Below, piece by piece: positions 26,875 to 34,772 of a stretch of 64,000 nt of DNA. Where the stretch lies: the NCBI RefSeq assembly GCF_002860255.1, contig NZ_PGVE01000072.1:1-64000 (forward strand), given 5' to 3'. Each line of letters starts with the position of its first letter. Position 1 is the first letter of the stretch. Made by a program: the position numbers and the translations under genes. This DNA is from Neobacillus cucumis (GTDB taxonomy: Bacteria; Bacillota; Bacilli; Bacillales; Cytobacillaceae). Below the pieces are notes generated by a model. The model had not been told where the DNA came from. It made no database searches and saw only the letters and a list, made by a program, of their open reading frames with translations.

Positions 26875-27695
26875 TGTTAGCAGTAAAAACACAAGAGTTA
26901 ATTGAAAAGAAAGCGGTGGATACAGTAAATCCACTGGTTGCTTATAAACAAGTAAGTAAGTCATTTGGTGATATCAAAGTTATTCGTGAATTAGATTTCA
27001 TAGTTTCCCCTGGGGAAAAGGTGGCAATTATCGGACCGAGCGGCTCAGGAAAAACAACGCTGATTCGACTTTTAATGACTCTAGAGGAACCGACTTCAGG
27101 TGTTATAGAGATTAACGGTGAACCGCTTTGGCATAAAGAGGTAAAGGGGAAACTGGTAAAGGCTGATGAAAAACACTTACATAAAATGAGGGGGCAAATC
27201 GGAATGGTTTTTCAGCAATTCAATCTCTTTCCGCATATGACTGTTTTGCGAAATTGCACAGAGGCCCCGGTTAATGTGCTTGGAATGAGCCGTAAAGAGG
27301 CCGAAGAACGGGCAAAAGCCATGCTGACAAAGGTAGGATTAGGCAATAAACTGGATAACTACCCAGCGCAATTATCTGGCGGGCAGCAGCAGCGTGTAGC
27401 AATCGCGCGTGCCTTGGTTATGCGTCCAAAAGTTATGCTGTTTGATGAACCAACCTCTGCACTTGACCCAGAGCTAGTCGGCGAGGTGCTTGATGTTATT
27501 CGGGAAATTGCAGAAGAAGGGGATATGGCCATGATTCTTGTCACACATGAAATGGAATTTGCTAAAGATGTTGCTGATCGAATCGTGTTTACGGATGGCG
27601 GGAAAATCGTCGAACAAGGTCCTCCTACGGAGATCTTTGAAAAGCCTAAGAGTGATCGTCTTCAATCCTTTTTAAAGCGAATGAAATCAAAGTAA
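26874..27695 (+). CDS. ehuA: Ectoine ABC transporter ATPase EhuA
   Basis: ATPase of the polar-amino-acid importer, 273 residues. Walker A GPSGSGKTT, signature LSGGQQQR, Walker B and D-loop MLFDEPTSALDPEL and H-loop THEMEFA are intact. The insertion WHKEVKGKLVKADEKHL after the second beta strand is characteristic of EhuA/HisP-like ATPases. It ends the transporter block; eutB follows 48 bp later with its own ribosome site. Confidence 0.85.
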   Translation: MLAVKTQELIEKKAVDTVNPLVAYKQVSKSFGDIKVIRELDFIVSPGEKVAIIGPSGSGKTTLIRLLMTLEEPTSGVIEINGEPLWHKEVKGKLVKADEKHLHKMRGQIGMVFQQFNLFPHMTVLRNCTEAPVNVLGMSRKEAEERAKAMLTKVGLGNKLDNYPAQLSGGQQQRVAIARALVMRPKVMLFDEPTSALDPELVGEVLDVIREIAEEGDMAMILVTHEMEFAKDVADRIVFTDGGKIVEQGPPTEIFEKPKSDRLQSFLKRMKSK

Positions 27696-27743
27696 AGGCG
27701 TATTTGTACATTAAGAAATAAGAAGTAATAAGGAGAGGATTGG

Positions 27744-28742
27744 ATGTCTTTTACAAAACTGAGAAAAGAGATAAAAATTAAGGACGTATGGGAAGCAAGA
27801 AAACAGATCAGTTCAATCATATGTCGGACGCCAGTCATTCAATCTACTATTTTATCAGAACTCATCAGTCGAAATGTCTATTTGAAACTGGAAAATGTCC
27901 ATGAGGTGGGGGCCTTTAAGGTAAGAGGTGCGGCCAATAAAATACTAAGCTTGGGTGAAGAAGAACGCAAGCGAGGAGTCACAACGTACTCAACCGGAAA
28001 TCATGGAATGGCAGTTGCGTATGTAGCGAAAAAGCTAGGTATTGATGCTGTTGTATGTATATCAAATCGCGTTCCAAAAGCAAAAGTGGATTCATTAAAA
28101 CGGCTGGGAGCTCAGATTGAAATTGTGGGTGACAGTCAGGATGCAGCGGGTGTGCACTGTTATCAGCTGGAAAAAGATAAGGGTTTAACGGTTATTGAGC
28201 CCTTTGATGATCCCTATGTGATTGCTGGACAAGGAACCATTGGGCTGGAATTACTTGAGGACCTTCCCAACTTAACAGATGTGATTGTTCCGCTTTCAGG
28301 AGGCGGACTGCTTTCAGGCATCGGTTTAACATTGAAATCTATGGATCGTAACATAAGAGTAACAGGAGTTTCAATGGAAAAATCAGCAGTCATGTATGAA
28401 AGTTTAAAAGCTTGTAAACCCATAATGATGGAAGAAAGTGAGACACTGGCTGATAGTTTACTAGGCGGAATTGGACTTGATAATCAATACACATTTCAAA
28501 TGGTCCAGAAATATATGAATGATGTGGTACTCATTTCTGAAGAGAAAATAGCCTATAGTATGGGTTTTATGATGGACAAACACCGAATGATTTTAGAAGG
28601 TGCAGCAGCAACCGGGATTGCAGCCGTTTTAGATGGTAAAATTCCGCATCAAAAGGGTGATGTTGCGGTTATTATCAGCGGACAAAATGTCGATCTTTCC
28701 GTTTTACCTACAATCATTCAAAAATATCTGTATAAAAAATAA
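27744..28742 (+). CDS. eutB: EutB-like PLP-dependent threonine dehydratase-family enzyme
   Basis: Fold-type II PLP enzyme of 332 residues. The Schiff-base Lys59 lies in GAFKVRGAANK and the phosphate-binding glycine loop is SGGGLLSGIG. EutB proteins of hydroxyectoine clusters belong to this family, and here it accompanies an EutC-like gene and two ectoine hydrolases, which favours EutB over biosynthetic threonine dehydratase (there is also no C-terminal regulatory domain). A dehydratase acting on a beta-hydroxy amino acid fits removal of the 5-hydroxyectoine-derived hydroxyl; that is inference. AAGGAGAGG precedes ATG 27744; a terminator follows. Confidence 0.75.
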   Translation: MSFTKLRKEIKIKDVWEARKQISSIICRTPVIQSTILSELISRNVYLKLENVHEVGAFKVRGAANKILSLGEEERKRGVTTYSTGNHGMAVAYVAKKLGIDAVVCISNRVPKAKVDSLKRLGAQIEIVGDSQDAAGVHCYQLEKDKGLTVIEPFDDPYVIAGQGTIGLELLEDLPNLTDVIVPLSGGGLLSGIGLTLKSMDRNIRVTGVSMEKSAVMYESLKACKPIMMEESETLADSLLGGIGLDNQYTFQMVQKYMNDVVLISEEKIAYSMGFMMDKHRMILEGAAATGIAAVLDGKIPHQKGDVAVIISGQNVDLSVLPTIIQKYLYKK

Positions 28743-28782
28743 TTTTTCAACAAATTACGATTTTTGAAGAGATTTAAAGTAT

Positions 28783-28837
28783 AAAAACCGTCTTATTCAT
28801 TCTGTCCAAATAGATGACTAAGACGGTTTTTCTTTTT
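28783..28837 (+). terminator. Intrinsic terminator after eutB
   Basis: AAAAACCGTCTTA pairs perfectly with TAAGACGGTTTTT (13 bp, 23-base loop), followed by CTTTTTG. It separates the uptake half from the catabolic half of the island. Confidence 0.85.
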
Positions 28838-28986
28838 GAACTATGTTTGGATTTGACTATAAAAACTATGAATCTTTCATACACAATGTCAGATGAAAAA
28901 ACATCGCTTCATTTCGTATAATACAAACAAATAGAAATATTCAAAAAATTATGTAAATCGATTTGAGAAACGGGAGTGATAGAAGT

Positions 28987-30171
28987 ATGTCATTTTTAAT
29001 AACAGAATACAAAGAAAGAATCCGAAAAACAAAGGAACGGATGATGCAAAAAGGAATCGATGTTTTGCTTGTCACTGATCCAGCTAACCTTAATTATCTT
29101 TCGGGATATGATGGCTGGTCATTCTATGTTCACCAGATGCTGGTTTTAATGATTGATGAAGAACAGCCAAAATGGATTGGACGCGGGCAAGATGCTAACG
29201 GAGCCAAAGCGACAACATGGCTTTCGCATGAAAATATTATTTCTTACCCTGATGACTATGTTCATTCAGATATTAAGCATCCGATGGATTTTGTTGCTGA
29301 TAGATTAAAAGAATTCGGAAAAGCCAATAGCTCCATTGGAGTAGAAATGGAAAACTATTACTTCACCGCGAAATGTTATCAGCAGTTAAAGAAAGGTCTG
29401 CCGAATGCCAGCCTAGAGGATGCTACTTTACTTGTAAATTGGGTACGTCTGATCAAGTCGGAAGCTGAAATTGGTTACATGAAACGGGCAGCCAAGATTG
29501 TCGAAAAAGCCATGCAGGCAGGAATCGAGTTAATAGAAGAGGGTGTCAGGGAATGTGATGTCGCCGCGAAGATTTTCTACACGCAAATTACAGGAACAGA
29601 AGAATTTGGTGGAGATTATCCATCGATTGTCCCGCTTCTGCCATCCGGAGAAAAAACCTCTACACCACACCTAACTTGGACAGATGAGCGCTATAAGGAT
29701 GGCGATGCTGTAATTTTAGAAGTGGCCGGCTGCTATAAACGATACCATTCACCACTGGCAAGAACGGTTCAAATTGGAAGACCAACAGAGGAAATGAAAA
29801 CACTCTCAAGTGTAGCAGTAGAAGGTATTAATGCTTGCTTAGATATGATTCGTCCAGGCATAGCATGTGAGGAGATTGAAGAGACTTGGAGAAAAACCAT
29901 TGAGAAGAGTGGATTTGTAAAAGAATCACGACTTGGTTACTCCATGGGATGTAATTATCCGCCAGACTGGGGCGAGCACACGGTGAGCATCCGAAAAGGC
30001 GATAAAACGATTCTTCAGCCAAACATGACATTCCATCTTATTCCTGGATTATGGCTGGACAAATACGGATTTGAGGTCAGTGAGTCCATCCGAATTACGG
30101 AAAACGGATGCGAAACCTTTGCAAATATTCCAAGAGACTTAACTTTAAAGGGACATCAGCTTTCAAAGTAA
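28987..30171 (+). CDS. doeA: Ectoine hydrolase DoeA/EutD, paralogue 1
   Basis: Opens the ectoine ring to N-acetyl-2,4-diaminobutyrate. The 394-residue protein has the M24 (creatinase/aminopeptidase P-like) architecture: N domain 1-160, then catalytic domain. Diagnostic stretches are LSGYDGWSFYVHQ, HPMDFVADRLKE, GGDYPSIVPLLPSGEKTSTP, AGCYKRYHSPLART and NYPPDWGEHTVSI. The usual M24 metal ligands are replaced, as expected for ectoine hydrolases; Glu245 in ILEVAGCY lies where, as I recall, the Halomonas enzyme has its catalytic Glu255. The frame is open from TTG 28963, but ATG 28987 follows ACGGGAGTG at proper spacing. A TATAAT at 28916-28921 suggests a promoter in the gap. Confidence 0.9.
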   Translation: MSFLITEYKERIRKTKERMMQKGIDVLLVTDPANLNYLSGYDGWSFYVHQMLVLMIDEEQPKWIGRGQDANGAKATTWLSHENIISYPDDYVHSDIKHPMDFVADRLKEFGKANSSIGVEMENYYFTAKCYQQLKKGLPNASLEDATLLVNWVRLIKSEAEIGYMKRAAKIVEKAMQAGIELIEEGVRECDVAAKIFYTQITGTEEFGGDYPSIVPLLPSGEKTSTPHLTWTDERYKDGDAVILEVAGCYKRYHSPLARTVQIGRPTEEMKTLSSVAVEGINACLDMIRPGIACEEIEETWRKTIEKSGFVKESRLGYSMGCNYPPDWGEHTVSIRKGDKTILQPNMTFHLIPGLWLDKYGFEVSESIRITENGCETFANIPRDLTLKGHQLSK

Positions 30172-30196
30172 ACCTTATGCGGAGGTGAGATATTCA

Positions 30197-31198
30197 GTGC
30201 TTATATTTACAGAACAAGAATTAAAGCAATATGTTGACATAAATTCAGAAGCAGTGGAATTAGTCGAAGCTGCTTTTACCAAATTAGCGAATAACGAAGC
30301 AGTGATGCCGCCAATCATGAGAGTAGACTTGGAGGAACACAATGGTGAAGTCGACGTCAAAACAGCTTATCTAAAAGGGAAAGAAATGTTTGCGATCAAG
30401 ATTTCGTCCGGCTTTTTCAATAATTTTCAGCTCGGGCTTCCGACTGGAAATGGAATGATGATCTTGATCAACACGCAAACAGGGGTTCCGGAGGCGGTAC
30501 TGTTAGATAATGGTTACTTAACAGATGTTCGGACTGCTGCTGCTGGTGCAGTGGCCGCTGCCTATCTTTCCAAAAATACGATTGAAACAGCCGGTGTCAT
30601 CGGAGCGGGCAGCCAGGCAAGGTACCAGCTAAGGGCTCTGAGTCTAGTGAGGAACTTTTCAAAAGTCCTTATATATTCCCGATCAGCGGAACGTTCCCAA
30701 AAGTTTGCAGAAGAAATGACTGCTGAATTAGGAAGGGAAGTCATTGCAGTTCAAAGTGCGGAATTTGTAGTGAGAAATAGTGAGATCGTGATTTCGACTA
30801 CTCCGTCAAAAGAGCCGATAATCAAAGCAGATTGGCTGCATCCAGGGCTGCATATTACAGCTATGGGATCAGATGCAGAACAAAAACAAGAATTAGAGCC
30901 GGAAGTTTTAGCGAAGGCAGATATCCTCGTGTGTGATACAAAAGCACAATGTGCACGCTTAGGGGAACTCCATCATGCGCTTGCCACTGGAGTTCTTACA
31001 GAGGTGTCGCGGGTTTTGGAATTAGGTGAACTGACATCCTTTAAGACGTCTGGAAGAGTAAATGATGAACAAATTACTGTATGTGATTTAACAGGAACGG
31101 GTGTCCAGGATACAGCCATTGCCCTGTTTGCTTATCAAGAAATGATAAAAAGAAATAAAGGGTTAAACATTGAAAATAAAATTTTACAAAATAAATAA
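30197..31198 (+). CDS. eutC: EutC-like ornithine cyclodeaminase/mu-crystallin-family enzyme
   Basis: NAD(P)-binding enzyme of 333 residues related to ornithine cyclodeaminase, alanine dehydrogenase (archaeal type) and EutC. Signature stretches are KISSGFFNNFQLGLPTGNGMMILIN, LLDNGYLTDVRTAAAGAVAA (substrate and cofactor contacts) and the Rossmann motif GVIGAGSQARYQL. The start is GTG 30197, 11 bases after GGAGG; the GTG at 30185 overlaps that site and is rejected. In hydroxyectoine clusters EutABC are thought to turn hydroxyectoine into ectoine-pathway compounds; the exact reaction of this protein is not settled by sequence. Confidence 0.78.
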   Translation: MLIFTEQELKQYVDINSEAVELVEAAFTKLANNEAVMPPIMRVDLEEHNGEVDVKTAYLKGKEMFAIKISSGFFNNFQLGLPTGNGMMILINTQTGVPEAVLLDNGYLTDVRTAAAGAVAAAYLSKNTIETAGVIGAGSQARYQLRALSLVRNFSKVLIYSRSAERSQKFAEEMTAELGREVIAVQSAEFVVRNSEIVISTTPSKEPIIKADWLHPGLHITAMGSDAEQKQELEPEVLAKADILVCDTKAQCARLGELHHALATGVLTEVSRVLELGELTSFKTSGRVNDEQITVCDLTGTGVQDTAIALFAYQEMIKRNKGLNIENKILQNK

Positions 31199-31212
31199 GA
31201 GGAGTGGTTTTC

Positions 31213-32415
31213 ATGACAAACACAAACGCAAAAATGGGAACGAAAGCAGTATGGGCAGGAGAGAAGGATTATTTAGTACATGGCGCAACCCAAGTACCAG
31301 TTGTGTTAAGTGTCGCTTACGGTTATGACGATATGGATGAATGGTACGATGTAGCGATTGGGAAAAAGAAAGGTCATATCTATGGACGCAATACTAATCC
31401 AACGGTTCAGGCATTCGAAGATAAAGTGAAAACTCTAGAAGGTGCAGAAGCAGCAACAAGCTTCTCAACAGGGATGGCCGCAATCAGCAATACACTTTCT
31501 ACGTTTCTAGTACCCGGAGATCGCATTGTATCCATCAAAGATACATATGGCGGTACCAATAAGATTTTTACTGAATTCTTGCCTCGCCAGGAAATTGAAG
31601 TAGCCTTATGTGAAACTGGAAATCACGACCAAATTGAACGTGAAGTTGAAAAAGGCTGCAAAATTTTATACTTAGAAACTCCAACTAATCCAACAGTGAA
31701 AATTACTGATATCGAAAGAATGGCAAAAGCAGGTAAAGCCGCTGGTGCACTTGTAGTCGTTGATAATACCTTTGCCACACCGATGAATCAAAATCCGCTT
31801 TCTTTAGGTGCTGACTTGGTTATCCATAGTGCAACTAAGTTTTTAGGAGGACACGCAGATGCGTTAGGCGGAGTGGTTTGCGGGTCTCACGAACTTGTGG
31901 AAAAAATTTATCACTTCCGTGAAATTAATGGGGCAACAATGGATCCAATGGCTGCCTATCTTATTTTACGAGGAATGAAAACACTTCACCTGCGTGTTCG
32001 TCAGCAATGTGCAAATGCAATAGCGCTTGCAACATACTTACAGACAAAAGACATCGTTGAAGCTGTCTATTATCCAGGTCTTGAAACACATCCGAACCAT
32101 GATGTGGCCAAAAAGCAAATGAAAAACTTTGGCGGCATGCTCAGCTTTGCAGTGAAAGGCGGAGTGGATACGGTTCGTGATCTGCTTCCAAAATTACAAT
32201 ATGCCAACCGTGCAGCGAACTTAGGGGCTGTTGAAACAACAGTAGGACCGGCTCGTACCACAAGCCATGTTGAATGTACACCAGAAGAACGTGCAGCAAT
32301 GGGAATTCCGGAAGGTCTGATCCGAATTTCTTGCGGAATTGAAGAGATCGAAGATATCATAGCGGATTTTGAGCAAGCCTTTAACCACATTGAAAGTATT
32401 TTAAAAGTGAAGTAA
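31213..32415 (+). CDS. Cystathionine gamma-synthase/lyase-family PLP enzyme
   Basis: Fold-type I PLP enzyme of 400 residues in the Cys/Met metabolism family. PLP lysine is Lys209 in HSATKFLGGHADALGG; the phosphate-binding Tyr57 and Arg59 lie in YGRNTNPT, and Tyr112 in DTYGGT stacks on the cofactor. Family members perform gamma-elimination or gamma-replacement on substrates such as cystathionine, methionine or homoserine. Here it sits in the ectoine operon next to a homoserine dehydrogenase and no sulfur gene, so gamma-elimination on homoserine or diaminobutyrate is conceivable. ATG 31213 follows AAGAGGAG; the GTG at 31204 overlaps this site. Confidence 0.8.
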   Translation: MTNTNAKMGTKAVWAGEKDYLVHGATQVPVVLSVAYGYDDMDEWYDVAIGKKKGHIYGRNTNPTVQAFEDKVKTLEGAEAATSFSTGMAAISNTLSTFLVPGDRIVSIKDTYGGTNKIFTEFLPRQEIEVALCETGNHDQIEREVEKGCKILYLETPTNPTVKITDIERMAKAGKAAGALVVVDNTFATPMNQNPLSLGADLVIHSATKFLGGHADALGGVVCGSHELVEKIYHFREINGATMDPMAAYLILRGMKTLHLRVRQQCANAIALATYLQTKDIVEAVYYPGLETHPNHDVAKKQMKNFGGMLSFAVKGGVDTVRDLLPKLQYANRAANLGAVETTVGPARTTSHVECTPEERAAMGIPEGLIRISCGIEEIEDIIADFEQAFNHIESILKVK

Positions 32416-32448
32416 TTTACAGGCAAATGGAAGGGAGGCATTTAGCAG

Positions 32449-33702
32449 ATGGTAGAACATACGGATCATCCTACAGTGCTTCAGGCAAACGAGTTATCAG
32501 CTAAGCTAGTCGGGTGGAGGCGCCGGTTTCATCAAAATCCCGAGCTCAGTTTTCAAGAGTTCAGGACCTCTAGGTTTGTAGCTGAATCACTTTCGAACAT
32601 AAAAGGAATAGAAGTCGAAATGGGCATTGGTGTCGAAACGAGTGTGGTCGGAACGCTAACATCAGGTGAGGGACCGGTGATAGCGATCCGAGCCGATATG
32701 GATGCACTTCCGATTAAGGAAGAGAATACATTCGATTATCATTCGAAAAATGAAGGGGTTATGCACGCCTGCGGTCATGATGCCCATACTGCAATCCTGC
32801 TCGGGGCAGCCCATCTTCTCGCGGATAAGTTTGAAAAAGAAGAGCTGAAGGGAACCGTCAAATTCATCTTCCAGCCTGCAGAAGAGGCAACAGATGAAAA
32901 AGGCCTTTCAGGATCACCATACATGGTTCAGGCAGGTGTCTATGACCATGTCGATGCTGCAATTGCTCTTCATATGTGTCCGTGGCTCCCTGACGGATCC
33001 GCACAAGTAAACGATGGTTACAGTATGGCTAATGTTGATGTGTTTACCGCTAAAATTTTTGGAACCGGCGGTCATGGCGCCTACCCTGAATTAGGGACCG
33101 ATCCGATTTGGATGCTTGGACTTGTGATGCAAGCATTGCATGGGATTGTTTCCAGAAAATTACCGGCCTTGGATGCAGGGGTGATTAGCATTGGACAGAT
33201 TCATGCAGGGACGGCAAGTAATATTATCCCGAATGAAGTAGTTATTGCAGGCACGATTCGCAGTTATACAACTGAAGCACGGGATTTATTAAGTGTAGAG
33301 TTAAAGAAGGCCCTATCCATCGTAGGACCAATGGGCGGCAGCTATTCGCTCGACGTCGAAAGAGGTGAACCGGCTTTAAACAATGATGCACGAATCAATC
33401 GTTTATTTTTAAAGTCAATGGAAGAAATGTATCCGGAACTGCAGATTGTCAAACGTCCTTTCGGGATGGGCGGAGAAGATTTTGGCTATGTAACGCAAAA
33501 ACTTCCAGGTGCTTTATTTTTCCTTGGAAGTGGAACAAAGGATGGCATCAAAAGGGATTTGCACACTCCGAACTTTGATCTAGATGAGAGCAGCCTGCCA
33601 AAGGGAGTTGCCATCTTGACGCAAACAGCTATAAATTTTTTGAAAGATGGACCCCATCCGTCCCTCATAAAAAAAATGGAGGTTAAGATACATGTCTCAT
33701 AA
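32449..33702 (+). CDS. M20D-family amidohydrolase, candidate N-acetyl-diaminobutyrate deacetylase
   Basis: Metal-dependent aminoacylase of 417 residues. The binuclear metal site is visible in MHACGHDAHTAILLGAA, with catalytic-type PAEEATDEKG and later IHAGTASNIIP; the dimerisation domain spans about 190-310. In known ectoine pathways deacetylation of N-acetyl-2,4-diaminobutyrate is done by DoeB/EutE of the AstE/aspartoacylase fold. No such gene is in this window, and this enzyme lies between EutC-like and aldehyde dehydrogenase genes, so it is the best candidate for that step. GGAGG precedes ATG 32449; the next gene starts inside its 3-prime end. Confidence 0.75.
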   Translation: MVEHTDHPTVLQANELSAKLVGWRRRFHQNPELSFQEFRTSRFVAESLSNIKGIEVEMGIGVETSVVGTLTSGEGPVIAIRADMDALPIKEENTFDYHSKNEGVMHACGHDAHTAILLGAAHLLADKFEKEELKGTVKFIFQPAEEATDEKGLSGSPYMVQAGVYDHVDAAIALHMCPWLPDGSAQVNDGYSMANVDVFTAKIFGTGGHGAYPELGTDPIWMLGLVMQALHGIVSRKLPALDAGVISIGQIHAGTASNIIPNEVVIAGTIRSYTTEARDLLSVELKKALSIVGPMGGSYSLDVERGEPALNNDARINRLFLKSMEEMYPELQIVKRPFGMGGEDFGYVTQKLPGALFFLGSGTKDGIKRDLHTPNFDLDESSLPKGVAILTQTAINFLKDGPHPSLIKKMEVKIHVS

Positions 33703-34747
33703 ATTAGCGTTTATTGGATTTGGTGTGGTTGGTCAGGGGTTAGCAGAAATCTTGCTTGAGAAAAAAGAAGAATTAAGGGAAAAAGAAGGCTTTGAAGCAA
33801 CCTTAGTAGCCATTTCTGATTTTATAAAAGGCTCTATTTATAACCCGAACGGTTTGGATTTACAAGTGGCTTTAAAAACATTAAAAGAAACAGGGAATTT
33901 AGAAAATTATCCGCCTACCCCGGGATTGATCACTGGATGGGATAGCTTTCAAACCATAACCGGGACAAATGCCGATACGATTATCGAGGTGTCCTATACA
34001 GACGTGAAAACTGGTCAGCCAGCGATTGATCACTGCAAGGCAGCGTTTGAAAGTGGAAAAAATGTGGTGATGACAAATAAAGGTCCAGTTGCTCTTGCCT
34101 ATAAAGAATTATCAGCAATGGCTGAAAAAAATGGCGTTTTCTGGGGATTTGAAGGAACAGTGATGAGCGGTACTCCATCGTTAAGAATGCCAATCGCCAC
34201 ACTAGCTGGGAATGAAATAAAGGAAATTCGCGGGATTTTGAATGGGACTACCAATTATATTTTAACGAAAATGGAACAGGAAGGTGTTTCTTACGAACAG
34301 GCGTTAAAGGAAGCACAGGTGCTCGGGTATGCTGAAGCAGATCCTACAAGTGATGTGGAAGGATACGATGCAAGATATAAGATTGTTATTCTAGCGAATT
34401 ATATCATGGGCCTTCCGTTAAAAGTGGAAGACGTTGCGTGTAAAGGGATCCGTGATATTTCATTAAAGGACATCGAAGATGCAAAGACGGAAGGGAAACG
34501 CTGGAAGCTTCTAGCAAAGGTGAAAAAGGAAAATGGGAAAATAAAAGCCCAAGTTACACCAGAAAAAGTCGATCTTCACGATTCTTTGGCTTCCATCGGC
34601 GGTGCCGTTAATGCCATTACCTATGAGTGTGATTTGCTTGGACCTGTCACATTAAGCGGGGCAGGAGCTGGTAAAACAGAAACAGGATTTTCTTTATTAA
34701 TCGACTTGATTCATATCAACCGTGAGCGCAAAGCGGTAATCGTTTAA
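33692..34747 (+). CDS. Homoserine dehydrogenase (short form, no ACT domain)
   Basis: NAD(P)-dependent reduction of L-aspartate-4-semialdehyde to homoserine, or the reverse. The 351-residue protein has the N-terminal nucleotide motif FIGFGVVGQGLAEIL, the substrate motif ILNGTTNYILTKMEQEG, and the catalytic Asp/Lys signature SDVEGYDARYKIVILAN. The C-terminal feedback (ACT) domain of biosynthetic B. subtilis Hom is missing, which fits a catabolic, unregulated role. It overlaps the deacetylase gene by 11 bases and uses GGAGG inside it. Aspartate semialdehyde is the known ectoine-pathway intermediate, so this gene may divert it. Confidence 0.85.
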   Translation: MSHKLAFIGFGVVGQGLAEILLEKKEELREKEGFEATLVAISDFIKGSIYNPNGLDLQVALKTLKETGNLENYPPTPGLITGWDSFQTITGTNADTIIEVSYTDVKTGQPAIDHCKAAFESGKNVVMTNKGPVALAYKELSAMAEKNGVFWGFEGTVMSGTPSLRMPIATLAGNEIKEIRGILNGTTNYILTKMEQEGVSYEQALKEAQVLGYAEADPTSDVEGYDARYKIVILANYIMGLPLKVEDVACKGIRDISLKDIEDAKTEGKRWKLLAKVKKENGKIKAQVTPEKVDLHDSLASIGGAVNAITYECDLLGPVTLSGAGAGKTETGFSLLIDLIHINRERKAVIV

Positions 34748-34772
34748 TAAAAAAGAGAAGGGCGGAAAACGG

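Noticed and set aside
31213..34747. A methionine/threonine biosynthesis operon (gamma-synthase-like enzyme plus homoserine dehydrogenase)
   Set aside because: No thrB/thrC/metA or S-box/T-box leader, the dehydrogenase lacks the feedback domain, and all neighbours fit ectoine breakdown.
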